NCBI GenBank assembly: GCA_003402345.1
Contig: QFXH01000001.1
Location: 372,001 to 436,000, forward strand
Length of the DNA: 64,000 nucleotides
DNA from: Candidatus Nitrotoga sp. MKT
GTDB taxonomy: Bacteria > Pseudomonadota > Gammaproteobacteria > Burkholderiales > Gallionellaceae
Direction: 5' to 3'
Part shown: in pieces, positions 39,931 through 49,251 of the stretch
Layout of the letters: every line of letters starts with the position of its first letter
Position numbering within the stretch: the first letter of the stretch is position 1
Notes under the pieces: generated by a model
What the model saw: only the letters and a program-made list of their open reading frames with translations
Told to the model about the DNA's origin: nothing
The model's database searches: none
Position numbers and translations under genes: made by a program

Positions 39931-39956
39931 TTGACTTCTTGTACTGAGGAACATTT

Positions 39957-40364
39957 ATGAAGCCAGATTTTGATACAGCTCTACAAAAACATTTTGCGGC
40001 CATCTCCAACAGAGATATAGAGGCGTTTAAAACACATCTCACAAAAAGTGACACCCTTTATACTATTGTTCAAAATGGGCACGCTTTCACCACCCCACCT
40101 GAAACAATTGAACTTCACAAGCAATGGTTCAAAGACCCAAACTGGATTTGGGAAGGGACAGTTGTCCATAAAGTGGTTGGTGAGGACATGGCTATGGCTC
40201 TCATCAAATATCAATATCGAGCTAAAGCAAATGATGCTCCCTTCACCACTTGGCTTACTTATGTATTTCAGTTGCAAGAAGGTCAATGGCGAATTGTGCA
40301 TGACCAAAATACAGCATTAGATTACGCTGCTTTTGCCCGTGTGGCAGGAATAGAAATTAAGTGA
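39957..40364 (+). CDS. NTF2-like (SnoaL/DUF4440-type) protein
   Basis: The product has 135 residues with the cone-shaped NTF2-fold pattern: ALQKHFAAISNRDIEAFKTHLT, a central sheet WIWEGTVVHKVVGEDMAMALIKYQYRA and WLTYVFQLQEGQWRIVHDQNT. This fold hosts many small enzymes and ligand-binding proteins; the substrate is unknown. GAGGAAC precedes the ATG. It stands immediately after the second REP block. Confidence 0.8.
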   Translation: MKPDFDTALQKHFAAISNRDIEAFKTHLTKSDTLYTIVQNGHAFTTPPETIELHKQWFKDPNWIWEGTVVHKVVGEDMAMALIKYQYRAKANDAPFTTWLTYVFQLQEGQWRIVHDQNTALDYAAFARVAGIEIK

Positions 40365-40688
40365 GATGGCCTAATTCTTCAATCAACCGGACATCCCCAA
40401 AGCCAAGTTTTTTGGCTGACGGATATTTCAAAAGTTAGGCGTATGCGGCACCGTTTTCAAATGTCGCACCAAAGGAAGCTAGCACATGAAAAACACCCTC
40501 AACCTCGCAGAGAATTTTTGTCAAAAGCTTGGCCTATGCTCAAGACTCAAGACAGCCACCCGGGTGAATGTGAAGGAATCGACCGCGTGGTCGGTTGGTG
40601 TGAACCGCGATCTCGCTGGACTTTTTAGGCGGGAGTTAGCCAACGAAAAAGCGTTGGAATACCTCTATTAAGTTAAGGTGGACATTCA
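40365..40688 (+). other. 324-bp gap with one possible small ORF
   Basis: An ATG at 40486 with GGAAG about 8 bp upstream opens a 61-codon frame (MKNTLNLAENFCQKLGLCSR to KALEYLY, stop by 40671). It has no recognised domain. It may be a real small protein or chance. A short plus-strand GC-rich stem occurs around 40588-40600 (ACCGCG and CGCGGT-like arms). Confidence 0.3.
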
Positions 40689-41537
40689 GTGAACATTATT
40701 TCAATTTCTTTACTTGCCACATTATTGCTAATACTTGCCAATTGCGGAGCACAAGCGGCTGGCAACAAGAGCAAAGCAGCTGCGCCTGCTGTGCAGAAAA
40801 AAACATCAGCACCAAAAAATGAATTGTTGCCGTTACAAAAATCTGCCGCACAGGGAGTTGCTGAGGCGCAATACAAACTCGGCTGGATGTATTCAAAGGG
40901 TGACGGCGTACCCAAAGATACTGCCAAGAGCTTTGAATGGTTTCATAAAGCGGCTAACCAAGGGCATGCCGAAGCACAATTCTACCTCGGTGTAATTTAT
41001 GCCAAAGGTGAAGGAATACCCAAGGATTCCGCTAAAGCCATTGAATGGTTCCAGAAAGCGGCTACTCAGGGACATGCTGAGGCGCAATTTTTCCTTGGAG
41101 TAATTTATACCTATGGCGAAGGCGTATCCAAAGACGCCGCGAAAGCCATCGAGTGGTATCAAAAAGCGGCAATTCAAGGACATACCGAAGCGCAATACAA
41201 CCTTGGTTGGATGTATTCCAATGGCGAAGGTGTTCCCAAGAATGTAACCAAGGCTTTTGAGTGGTTTCAAAAAGCAGCCGCCCAGCAACATGCTGAAGCG
41301 CAATACAACTTAGGTGTAATGTATCGGGATGGCGAAGGCGTACCCAAGGATGTTGCGAAAGCCATCGAGTGGTTTCAAAAAGCGGCTGATCAGCAGCATG
41401 CTGACGCACAATACAATCTAGGTTTGATGTATCGGGATGGCGAAGGTGTACCCAAGGACGTTGCGAAAGCCATCGAGTGGTTTCAAAAAGCGGCGAATCA
41501 AGGGCATGCCAAAGCGCAGTTTGTACTTAACATGTAA
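40689..41537 (+). CDS. Exported Sel1-repeat protein
   Basis: The product has 282 residues. A signal peptide (MNIISISLLATLLLILANCG, cleavage near AQA-AG) precedes a Lys/Ala linker and six full plus one partial 36-residue Sel1 repeats. The consensus is HAEAQYNLGxMYxxGEGVPKDxAKAIEWFQKAAxQG. Start is GTG with AAGGTGG upstream. A lipobox reading is possible (ILANC), but Asn before Cys is atypical. Likely periplasmic. Repeats are very uniform even at DNA level. Confidence 0.87.
   Translation: MNIISISLLATLLLILANCGAQAAGNKSKAAAPAVQKKTSAPKNELLPLQKSAAQGVAEAQYKLGWMYSKGDGVPKDTAKSFEWFHKAANQGHAEAQFYLGVIYAKGEGIPKDSAKAIEWFQKAATQGHAEAQFFLGVIYTYGEGVSKDAAKAIEWYQKAAIQGHTEAQYNLGWMYSNGEGVPKNVTKAFEWFQKAAAQQHAEAQYNLGVMYRDGEGVPKDVAKAIEWFQKAADQQHADAQYNLGLMYRDGEGVPKDVAKAIEWFQKAANQGHAKAQFVLNM
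40850..41520 (+). repeat. 108-bp tandem repeats in the Sel1 gene
   Basis: Six tandem 108-bp units encode the Sel1 repeats. The last two units (about 41293-41400 and 41401-41508) are nearly identical over long stretches, which points to recent duplication or gene conversion within the array. Confidence 0.75.
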
Positions 41538-41603
41538 GGCCTTGCCCTTGGGAAATAACAGTAACGTACTGTCATTTTAAATTTGGGCGAGGGCTAAGTA
41601 TCT

Positions 41604-41699
41604 ATTAATCCGGCACGAATTGAACTTGACTGCCGTTCGTGCTGAGCTTGTCGAAGCATAAGAAGCCATTCACATTTCGACAAACTCAATGCGAACGGC
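41604..41699. repeat. Interspersed hairpin repeat, copy 1
   Basis: The first 80 bp (41604-41683) recur at 55401-55480 with two mismatches. GCCGTTCG (41632-41639) pairs with CGAACGGC (41692-41699), and TTGTCGAA pairs with TTTCGACAA further in, forming a long imperfect hairpin. The core GTTCGTGCTGAGCTTGTCGA is a widespread intergenic repeat type in proteobacteria. It lies between converging genes, where it could also terminate transcription. Confidence 0.8.
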
Positions 41700-41782
41700 T
41701 TCTTGGATAAACTGTGCCAGATCAATAAAGTTGGGGCGATCTTATTACCTACAATTTTTGATCATCAAGGCCAATGATTTCA

Positions 41783-42868
41783 TCAGAAACTTACAGCCAA
41801 CGCCGTCGTCACAAAAGCATTGTTGTTAGCGATATTATTATTCTTAATGAAAATACTATCTTTGCTACTTAATGTCCTAGCTTCCACTCTCCACACAATA
41901 TTATTTGTAATGGCATAGTCAAAATTGCTTGAAAAGCCCCATGTTTTAAAGCCATTAGGTGAGCCAGTTGCGATGACGACCCCATTTTTATCATCATAAT
42001 ATTCAGCTCTTATAGCGATAGCGGTTTTTGCCGTTGGCGTTAACTTCAAGATAATCGTGGGGTTGAACCACGTGTTCATGGCTGATGAACCCTTGTTTTC
42101 TTGTTCAGCGCCTATATCAAAAGCAAATATTGCGGCAAGCCCATTATTCAGTTGAAAAACTCCATAAAAATTATTGAAATAACGCATTTTCTTATCATTA
42201 TCAGGCTTGTCGTTTCCAATAAATGTACTCCAATTCAAGGTTACTTTTGTGGAAGGCTTATACGTAACCTGCGTACCAAATGAAGGGGAAGAATTCCCCT
42301 TCACTCGCCGAATATGCTGCCAACCATTCAAAACTAATGCACTCACAAACCATACATCATTCTCTGACGTATAACTGATTTTGGCGCCAGTTTCATAATA
42401 AGGAGTGTTATCTGCTGATAAGCTTCTGGTCAAAGTCCAATTGTCTTTACCAACCGCACTTTCAAAACCTATATGTGAAGAAAAGACACCCGCGTCAAGC
42501 CACAGGTTATCGTTTTTAGAAAGCTTCAGGCCAACATTGCCTTCATAGATATTATTCAACACGCCAGGCTCAGATGCATAATTAGCATTCATATAGCTAC
42601 CGCCGGCTAATGCGAGATTAGCCCTGACAGCATCTGTGTTGTACGATCCTTTCACAAAAGCCAAATTCACTGAAACTTCATTATTTTTGTTATAGCTGTA
42701 AATAAATGGTGGCTTAACGTTATTGATTGGTTTATTAAAATCGTAGCTATAGTACGTTTCTGCATAACCGCTAATGGTTAATGCAGAATCTGGGGCTTTC
42801 TCTTCCCCATATGCAAAACTGCCTGCAAATGTAGCTATCACTGTAATCGTGATAATTAATTTTCTCAT
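41783..42868 (-). CDS. Outer-membrane beta-barrel protein (BBP2/OmpL-like)
   Basis: The product has 361 residues with a signal peptide (about 1-21, ending AYG) and alternating amphipathic strands ending in the aromatic C-terminus LAVSF typical of outer-membrane porins. Segments such as LTISGYAETYYSYDFNKP, LDAGVFSSHIGFESA and GFSSNFDYAITNNIVWRVEAR fit the putative beta-barrel porin-2 family. The transported substrate is unknown. It is a single gene converging with the Sel1 gene. Confidence 0.82.
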   Translation of the reverse strand: MRKLIITITVIATFAGSFAYGEEKAPDSALTISGYAETYYSYDFNKPINNVKPPFIYSYNKNNEVSVNLAFVKGSYNTDAVRANLALAGGSYMNANYASEPGVLNNIYEGNVGLKLSKNDNLWLDAGVFSSHIGFESAVGKDNWTLTRSLSADNTPYYETGAKISYTSENDVWFVSALVLNGWQHIRRVKGNSSPSFGTQVTYKPSTKVTLNWSTFIGNDKPDNDKKMRYFNNFYGVFQLNNGLAAIFAFDIGAEQENKGSSAMNTWFNPTIILKLTPTAKTAIAIRAEYYDDKNGVVIATGSPNGFKTWGFSSNFDYAITNNIVWRVEARTLSSKDSIFIKNNNIANNNAFVTTALAVSF

Positions 42869-43067
42869 GGGATTTGCTGCTTTACTGATGCTGCTTTACT
42901 GATGATGATAACCACGCAAGTTTTGCGCAACTGAAATTAAACATACACCAAAATGTAATTTTTCCAGATTATGTCTGGCGCCTGTCCGCCTTAAGCCTGC
43001 CGAAAGGTGGTACCCCTAAACAGAAAGAGATTGCCGCCTGAGACGGTATCTGACCCCGTGATTGTGT

Positions 43068-45623
43068 TCAGGGCATGCGCGGAATCAGTTTGCGCGCCAT
43101 TTCGGTTGCCGACAACGGTTTACTCGCCAAGAAGCCTTGGTACTGGTCGCAATTCAGTTCGCGCAATAATTCAAGTTGATGGGGAGTTTCAACACCTTCC
43201 GCGGTGACCCTCAACTTCAAGCTATGCGCCATCGAAATCATGGCTCCCACAATCGCGGCATCGTCAGCGTTGGTGTGAATATCCTTCACAAAAATTCGAT
43301 CGATCTTGAGCGTTTCAATAGGCAAATGCTTTAGGTAGCCTAGGCTTGAATAGCCGGTACCGAAGTCGTCGATCGCAATGCGTAGACCCAACTCAGTGAG
43401 CTGTCGCAAGGTCGATGTCACTTCGTCGGTATTTTTCATCAAGCTGCCTTCGGTGATCTCAAACTCCAACGCGCTGGCATCCACTTCCATTTCGTGCAGA
43501 ATGGCAGCGATACGCTCGACGATGGTTTGGTGATGCACCTGGATAGCCGAAAGGTTGATGGCCAACGGCGGAACCGCAAGACCGGCCGCGTTCCAATTGC
43601 GGATTTGCGCACAGGCGGTGTGAATCACCCATTCACCTATCGGAACAATCAACCCAGATGCCTCAGCCAGCGGAATGAACTGTGTCGGTGGCACCAATCC
43701 ACGCTTGGGATGCTGCCAGCGCAGCAGCACCTCCATGGTTTCGATTTTTCCACTGGCCATACCCATGATGGGTTGGAAGTTGAGCAAAAATTCACCGCGC
43801 TCTGCGGCGATTCGCATATCCGAGACCATCTCGTAGCGTTCGGCGACGAGCTTGTACATATGCGGTGCAAAGAACATGTAGTGATTGCGCCCTGAGTCCT
43901 TCACCTGGTACATCGCCGAGTCACTGTTCTTCAGCAAGGTGTCAGCGTCTTGACCGTCATCGGGGAACAAAGCAATGCCGATGCTGGTTCCAATGCGTAC
44001 CTCGTGGCCGTCCACAAAATACGGCAAGGCCAAGTGACGCTGCAGCCTCTCGGCCATCGCGCTGGCGCTGTGAGCATCTTCGAGGTTTGGCATAAAGACA
44101 ATGAACTCATCACCCCCTTGTCGCGCGACGGTATCTTCCGTGCGTGCGCACGCCGTCAAGCGCTTGGCCACCTCCACCAGCACATTGTCGCCGGTTTTGT
44201 GGCCCAACGAGTCATTGATGGCCTTAAACTGATCGAGATCGATAAACAGGACGGCTGCCAACGCGGTGGTGCGTTTGTAGATCTCCAGAGTCTGATGAAT
44301 GCGGTTCAGCAGCAAGCTGCGGTTGGCCAATCCAGTCAGGCTGTCGTGGGTGGCCATGCGCAGCATGTCTTGTTCCGCGCGCTTGCGCTCGGTGATGTCG
44401 ATGCGAATCGAGATATAGCGATGCACGCAACCTGATGTATCTTTCAATGGCATGATGGTTGAATCCACCCAATACAAGTCACCCGCCTTGGTGCGGTTGC
44501 AAATCGTGCCGCGCCAGATTTCGCCCCTCTTGAGCTTGGCCCACATCTGCGCAAAAAACTCCTTCCCGTGCGTGTGCGAGCTGAGTATGCGGTGATCTTG
44601 GCCAATCAGTTCTGCGCGATCAAAGCCGCTGATTTCGAGCAACTTATTGTTGACCTCCACGATCCTGCCCTGTCGATCTGCGACCGAAACGATCGCGTGC
44701 TGATCGATCGCTCGCATGTACGTGGACAGTTCTGTGTAGGCACGTTTGATACCTTGATTGGCTTGCAGCAGAGCGTTCGCCGAGCGAGTTTCGAGTTCGG
44801 CGCTCTTCAACTGATTCTCGGTTTCGCGAAGGCTACGCTCTTGGCGTGTCAGCCGCCAATTGAACCAAAACATGGCCAAAAAGCTGGCCACCAGGATGCC
44901 AAAAATGAAGATGGCCGTTTCATTGATCTGGCTGCCGGCAAGTTGCTCGGCCCTATCCAGCGGAATGGTGATCGACAGCGCGCCCAGCAGTTGATGTTCT
45001 CGCCATTGCTTGCCAACAGGAACGCCATCGGAGACACGCCGGGCCACGACCTCTGGCGTGCTCTCGTAGCTGTTATGGCACACCGCACAAGACTGCTGCG
45101 AGGCCGGGTCGGCCGACAGATAGCGCAACACACGCCGTCCGTTGATCTTCTCGATACGTGAGACGGCCTTCCACTCTATGGCCGCGCTCGGCGCTGGCTG
45201 ATCCTGCGCTTCGAGTTGAGGCCAGGCCCAGCGCAGGAAATCGTCGGTCAATCCCTGAGTGGGTTCCAGATTCCAACGGCTGACTGGTCGGTATTCGTAC
45301 AGGCGGTCAGTGCTCTCCGAAGAGGCTCTACCCACCATCTTCAGAAACTGCGCTGGAATGGGCACATGACCAGGCATCGCGGCCGAATTGACGCTCGGCC
45401 CGAATCCGTCCTTGGATAACTTGCCGACAATCTCGCGCGCATATACTGAACGCGCAGTAGCGGCTTGGCTGACCACAATCTCAGCGACCGTCAGTGCTTG
45501 GTGCTCGATGGTGCTGTTGACCGCATGCCGGATCACCACATAGGCACCCGCGCAGGCTAGTGCGAACACACCAATCAAAACGGAGGCTATGTGAACCTCA
45601 CAAATCTTGCTATAGGCGATCAT
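43068..45623 (-). CDS. Heme-motif sensor PAS-GGDEF-EAL cyclic-di-GMP protein
   Basis: The product has about 851 residues. An N-terminal helix (near 19-40) leads to a periplasmic DUF3365/Tll0287-like domain with a c-type heme motif CAVCH (Cys185, Cys188, His189 counted from a TTG at 45641), then a second helix (about 242-262). Next come PAS (about 310-418), GGDEF (intact GGDEF at 509-513) and EAL (signature EVLLRW near 637-642, DDFGTGYSSLGYL). Both catalytic sets look intact. I give the ATG at 45623; the TTG six codons earlier is possible and neither has a clear ribosome-binding site. Confidence 0.9.
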   Translation of the reverse strand: MIAYSKICEVHIASVLIGVFALACAGAYVVIRHAVNSTIEHQALTVAEIVVSQAATARSVYAREIVGKLSKDGFGPSVNSAAMPGHVPIPAQFLKMVGRASSESTDRLYEYRPVSRWNLEPTQGLTDDFLRWAWPQLEAQDQPAPSAAIEWKAVSRIEKINGRRVLRYLSADPASQQSCAVCHNSYESTPEVVARRVSDGVPVGKQWREHQLLGALSITIPLDRAEQLAGSQINETAIFIFGILVASFLAMFWFNWRLTRQERSLRETENQLKSAELETRSANALLQANQGIKRAYTELSTYMRAIDQHAIVSVADRQGRIVEVNNKLLEISGFDRAELIGQDHRILSSHTHGKEFFAQMWAKLKRGEIWRGTICNRTKAGDLYWVDSTIMPLKDTSGCVHRYISIRIDITERKRAEQDMLRMATHDSLTGLANRSLLLNRIHQTLEIYKRTTALAAVLFIDLDQFKAINDSLGHKTGDNVLVEVAKRLTACARTEDTVARQGGDEFIVFMPNLEDAHSASAMAERLQRHLALPYFVDGHEVRIGTSIGIALFPDDGQDADTLLKNSDSAMYQVKDSGRNHYMFFAPHMYKLVAERYEMVSDMRIAAERGEFLLNFQPIMGMASGKIETMEVLLRWQHPKRGLVPPTQFIPLAEASGLIVPIGEWVIHTACAQIRNWNAAGLAVPPLAINLSAIQVHHQTIVERIAAILHEMEVDASALEFEITEGSLMKNTDEVTSTLRQLTELGLRIAIDDFGTGYSSLGYLKHLPIETLKIDRIFVKDIHTNADDAAIVGAMISMAHSLKLRVTAEGVETPHQLELLRELNCDQYQGFLASKPLSATEMARKLIPRMP

Positions 45624-45641
45624 TAAGGATAAGAATTTCAA

Positions 45642-46123
45642 GCGTACGATTTAAAGTATCCACAATCGCCACACTCCGGTCAATGTCAATTTTTTTCGTA
45701 GCATTCCCCACAGAAAACCCCGATTGCGTCTGACCCACACGCAAAAAAGAAAGGATTTTTCGTCACTCACTAAAGATTTTCCCCGCACCGAACCGAACGC
45801 ATCAATGGCGAATAAAATTTCTCGTCACTCTGCGATGCTTTGATCGAACTCAAATTCCGGTACAGATTATGCCGGCATATCCCATAAAGAGTCGTTGCCC
45901 GTTTGCTCCGAAGCGCTTGCCTCCACCCAACAAACACACGAAGTCTCTGCTACACTTCATAGATGGCCAGTCCCTTTAGACTGGAATTTTCGGGTGCCCT
46001 TTATCACATCACCTCGCATGAGAATCGTCGAGTTCGGGTCGATTATTTATTCAAAATGTTAGTACAGTGCTCAAGTATCAATTTCAGTTTTATTTTTATT
46101 TTTTAATTTCCCCACGTTTTTAC
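45642..46123. other. 482-bp region between minus-strand genes
   Basis: Apart from the transposase fragment listed separately, it contains two AT-rich tracts with TTTTTCGTCACTC at about 45757 and TTCTCGTCACTC at about 45819, a short direct repeat of unknown meaning. No other gene is supported. Confidence 0.4.
45963..46106 (+). pseudogene. N-terminal fragment of an IS200-like/REP transposase
   Basis: The frame reads MASPFRLEFSGALYHITSHENRR. This is the N-terminus of the second common RAYT subgroup (MARPLRLEFxGALYHVTSRGNRR), then runs into unrelated AT-rich codons and stops at codon 48. The HUH motif and catalytic Tyr are missing. It is a different lineage from the RAYT at 35654. Confidence 0.75.
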
Positions 46124-48586
46124 TTAAACAGATTGCAACACCTGTAACGGCGACATCCCCGCTACCCGCCGCGTAGCCAACCATCCTGCCACGGTCACCG
46201 TCACAATCCCGCCGCCCACGCCAACCAACCAGATTAACGCGCCCGAATGATAAGGAATTTCCAGAACTTTAATTGCCAGCACCCAGCCCAGCAAGGTTCC
46301 ACCTGCGGCCGCAAACAGGCCGCTCAATGCGCCCAGCACGGCAAACTCGGTCAAGTGCAATCGCCGCAAATAGCGGCTGTCGGCCCCTAATGTGCGCAGG
46401 ATGGCGGCCTGATGAATGCGTTCATCTTGCGTAGCGAGCAGCGCGGCATATAGCACGGCCAAGCCGCTCAGCAGGGTAAACAGAAAGACGGCGCTCATGG
46501 TTTTGGCTATCTGGTCCATGATCTGGCGGACTTGTTCGATCACCGCATCGGTATCTATCAGCAGCAGATTAGGGAAAGCTTTGATCAACGCATCGCTTGC
46601 CTGCGCCTTATCAGCGGGCAAATAAAAGCTGGTCAAGTAGCTGGCCGGATAATCTTTCATCATATCGGGCGCAGTAACCACATAAAAATTTACCTGCATG
46701 GAATCCCACTGGACCTTGCGCAGATTTACCACTTTCGCACTGAATGGGCTGCCCGCCACGTCGTAAGTCAAGGTGTCGCCCATATTGATACCCAACGTTT
46801 TGGCTATCCCCTCCTCCACTGATAACACCGATGACGCGCCCTGCCCCCACCATGCCCCTTGTACCAAGGCATTATCAGTTGGCAAATGGTCTGACCAGGA
46901 TAGGTTGAACTCGCGTTCCACAAGCGCACGGGCACGCGCCTCGGAGTAATTGTTCCCGCTGATTGGGTGGTTGTTGATCGCTATCAACCGCCCACGCACC
47001 GTAGGGAATAATTCTGGCGCGGATAATTGCTGCTGTGTGAAGAAATTCTTTATCGCGGTGCGCTGATCGGGCTGGATGTTGACAATAAAGCGATTCGGCG
47101 CATCCGGCGGCATCCGTCCACGCCAACTTTCCAACAGGTCGGCACGCACAAAGGTAAGCAGCAGCAAGGCCATGCCGCCTAAACTTAGTGCCACAATTTG
47201 CAGCGCATTAGTGCGTCCGTGCCTGGCCAAATTCGCAAAGGCATGACTCCCGCGCAGGGGCAGCCATGCCAAAGTGCGCACAGCAAGCCATGCCAGCAAA
47301 CCAAACACCAGCATACCCACCGCCAAACCCGCCAACACGGTCAATCCCAGCTTGAACGAACCGGCCTGCCACAGGAATAACGCGCTCAGCACAGCGGCGC
47401 CTGACGCATACAGCAAGCCGGTGCGCGCCGGGGGCATACCCAATTCACGGCGGATAACGCGCAACGGCGACACGCTTTTCAGCTGCCATAACGGTAAGAA
47501 GGCAAATCCAAGTAGAAGCGCCATACCGCTGGCTGCAGCCTGCCACAATGGCAGCCAGCCCGGCGGGGGTAAAGCAGCCTCACGCATGGTCTCTATGGAC
47601 TGCACCAGTGCATATTGCGCCGCGTAGCCGAGCAAGCCACCCAACACTACGGCAAAACCGCCCAGCAGCAAAAACTGGAACATAAAAACGCGCAATACCT
47701 GCGCCTGCGTCGCCCCCAAACAGCGCATCATGGCGCAGGTGTCGAGATGGCGCATGATGAAATGGCTCGCGGCCAGCGCCATCGCCACACCCGCCAGCAC
47801 TACAGCGGTAAGCGCCGCCAGCCCTAAAAAATGTTCGGCACGCTCCAATGCGGTTCTAATTTCCGGACGCGCATCGCGCACGTCCTCCAGTTTCTCACCC
47901 ACTGCCAGCTGTCCTTTCAGCCAGGTACGTAAGTCGGCAAGCTGGGCCGAGTCACCCGCAAACAGGATTTTGTAGCTGATACGGCTACCAGGCTGGACCA
48001 AACCGCTAGCTGGCAGATCGGCGGCATTGATCAGCACACGCGGCGCAAAACTGGCAAAGCCGACAGATTGATCCACGTCGCGTACCACGCGCGCAGCCAC
48101 GCGCATGTGCAGCGCGCCGATAACAACTTCATTGCCCAGCTGCAATCCCATGCGTTGCAGCAAACGCTTGTCCGCCCACACCGTGCCGGGTGCAGGTATG
48201 GTTTGCGCGACATGTTGCGTACCATCATCAATGTGAATTTTGCCGCGCAGCGGATAGCCTTCTTCCGCTGCCTGAATTTCAGCCAACACGTTTTGTTGGC
48301 CGTAAACCACCATACTGGGAAAAGTTGCAACCTCGACTACTCGCAGCCCCCGTTGCAGTGCTGCTGCCCGATAAGCTGGCGGGAATGGATGTGTGGCGAC
48401 AAGGCGCAGATCGGCACCCAAAAGGCTGGTAGCCTCCTGCTGCAAAGCCAGGCCAACCCGGTTAGCAAACAGTCCCACGGTAGCAATGCTGCCTACCGCC
48501 AGCACCAAAGCAATCAACAGCACGCGCCATTCCCCAGAACGCCAGTCCCGCCGCAGCATAAGCCATGACAGCCGCAATGTATTCAC
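46124..48586 (-). CDS. ABC transporter permease, YbbP/FtsX family
   Basis: The product has 820 residues with about ten transmembrane helices in two FtsX-type modules: ALTAVVLAGVAMALAASHFIMR with a following RCLGATQAQVLRVFMFQFLLLGG, and at the C-terminus RTLGADSRYLRRLHLTEFAVLGALSG. Large periplasmic domains lie between. With the YbbA ATPase it would form the YbbAP lipid/hydrophobic-compound exporter. The start is GTG at 48586, overlapping the ybbA stop as GTGA; upstream in-frame codons only shadow ybbA. Confidence 0.92.
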   Translation of the reverse strand: MNTLRLSWLMLRRDWRSGEWRVLLIALVLAVGSIATVGLFANRVGLALQQEATSLLGADLRLVATHPFPPAYRAAALQRGLRVVEVATFPSMVVYGQQNVLAEIQAAEEGYPLRGKIHIDDGTQHVAQTIPAPGTVWADKRLLQRMGLQLGNEVVIGALHMRVAARVVRDVDQSVGFASFAPRVLINAADLPASGLVQPGSRISYKILFAGDSAQLADLRTWLKGQLAVGEKLEDVRDARPEIRTALERAEHFLGLAALTAVVLAGVAMALAASHFIMRHLDTCAMMRCLGATQAQVLRVFMFQFLLLGGFAVVLGGLLGYAAQYALVQSIETMREAALPPPGWLPLWQAAASGMALLLGFAFLPLWQLKSVSPLRVIRRELGMPPARTGLLYASGAAVLSALFLWQAGSFKLGLTVLAGLAVGMLVFGLLAWLAVRTLAWLPLRGSHAFANLARHGRTNALQIVALSLGGMALLLLTFVRADLLESWRGRMPPDAPNRFIVNIQPDQRTAIKNFFTQQQLSAPELFPTVRGRLIAINNHPISGNNYSEARARALVEREFNLSWSDHLPTDNALVQGAWWGQGASSVLSVEEGIAKTLGINMGDTLTYDVAGSPFSAKVVNLRKVQWDSMQVNFYVVTAPDMMKDYPASYLTSFYLPADKAQASDALIKAFPNLLLIDTDAVIEQVRQIMDQIAKTMSAVFLFTLLSGLAVLYAALLATQDERIHQAAILRTLGADSRYLRRLHLTEFAVLGALSGLFAAAGGTLLGWVLAIKVLEIPYHSGALIWLVGVGGGIVTVTVAGWLATRRVAGMSPLQVLQSV

Positions 48587-49251
48587 GGCACAATCCGCCC
48601 TGCCGCCAAATACAACTGCCGGCCACACTGTTGCGCCAACGCTTTATCATGGGTCACTAATATAAGCGTAGTGCCCTGCGCACCGTTTAACTCCAGCATC
48701 AGATCAATGATCTGGCCGCCAGTGGCGGCGTCGAGATTGCCTGTGGGTTCGTCCGCGAACAGGATTTTCGGCTGCGCGACAAACGCACGCGCCATCGCCA
48801 CACGCTGTTGCTCGCCACCGGACAAATGTTTGGGTAAATGGCCCAGGCGCGCGGCCAGCCCCACGCGCTGCAAAGCAGCTGCAGCACGCTCGCGCGCATC
48901 GGATGCGCCGTGCAATTCCAGCGGCAGCATCACGTTTTCCAGCGCGGTCAACGCTGGCAGCAACTGAAATGATTGGAAAACAAAACCGGCCAGACGGCCC
49001 CGTAAACGCGCGCGTCCATCCTCATCGAAAGAAAAAATATCAACCCCGTCGAGGTACACTGTGCCGCTACTGGGAACATCCAGCCCGGCTAACAGTCCCA
49101 ACAAAGTGGACTTACCGGAACCGGACGCACCCAGAATCGCAAGGCTGTCGCCCGGCTCGACGGAAAAATTGACCTCGTGCAAGATAACAAGGGGCTGGCC
49201 ACCACTTTCTACTTGCTTACCCAGATTCATTGCCCGCAAAATAGACGCCAT
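48583..49251 (-). CDS. ybbA: ABC transporter ATP-binding protein YbbA
   Basis: The product has 222 residues with Walker A LGASGSGKST, Q-loop VFQSFQLLPALTALENV, signature LSGGEQQRVAMARAF, Walker B ILFADEPTGNLD and the switch His in LVTHD. The ATG at 49251 matches the usual N-terminus; a frame open to 49494 is only a shadow of tesA. Its start codon overlaps the tesA start on the other strand (both within CATG at 49249-49252). Confidence 0.94.
   Translation of the reverse strand: MASILRAMNLGKQVESGGQPLVILHEVNFSVEPGDSLAILGASGSGKSTLLGLLAGLDVPSSGTVYLDGVDIFSFDEDGRARLRGRLAGFVFQSFQLLPALTALENVMLPLELHGASDARERAAAALQRVGLAARLGHLPKHLSGGEQQRVAMARAFVAQPKILFADEPTGNLDAATGGQIIDLMLELNGAQGTTLILVTHDKALAQQCGRQLYLAAGRIVP

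Noticed and set aside
42870-42905. Tandem TGCTGCTTTACTGA pair near the porin start
   Set aside because: Two 14-bp units only; likely slippage and not a functional element.
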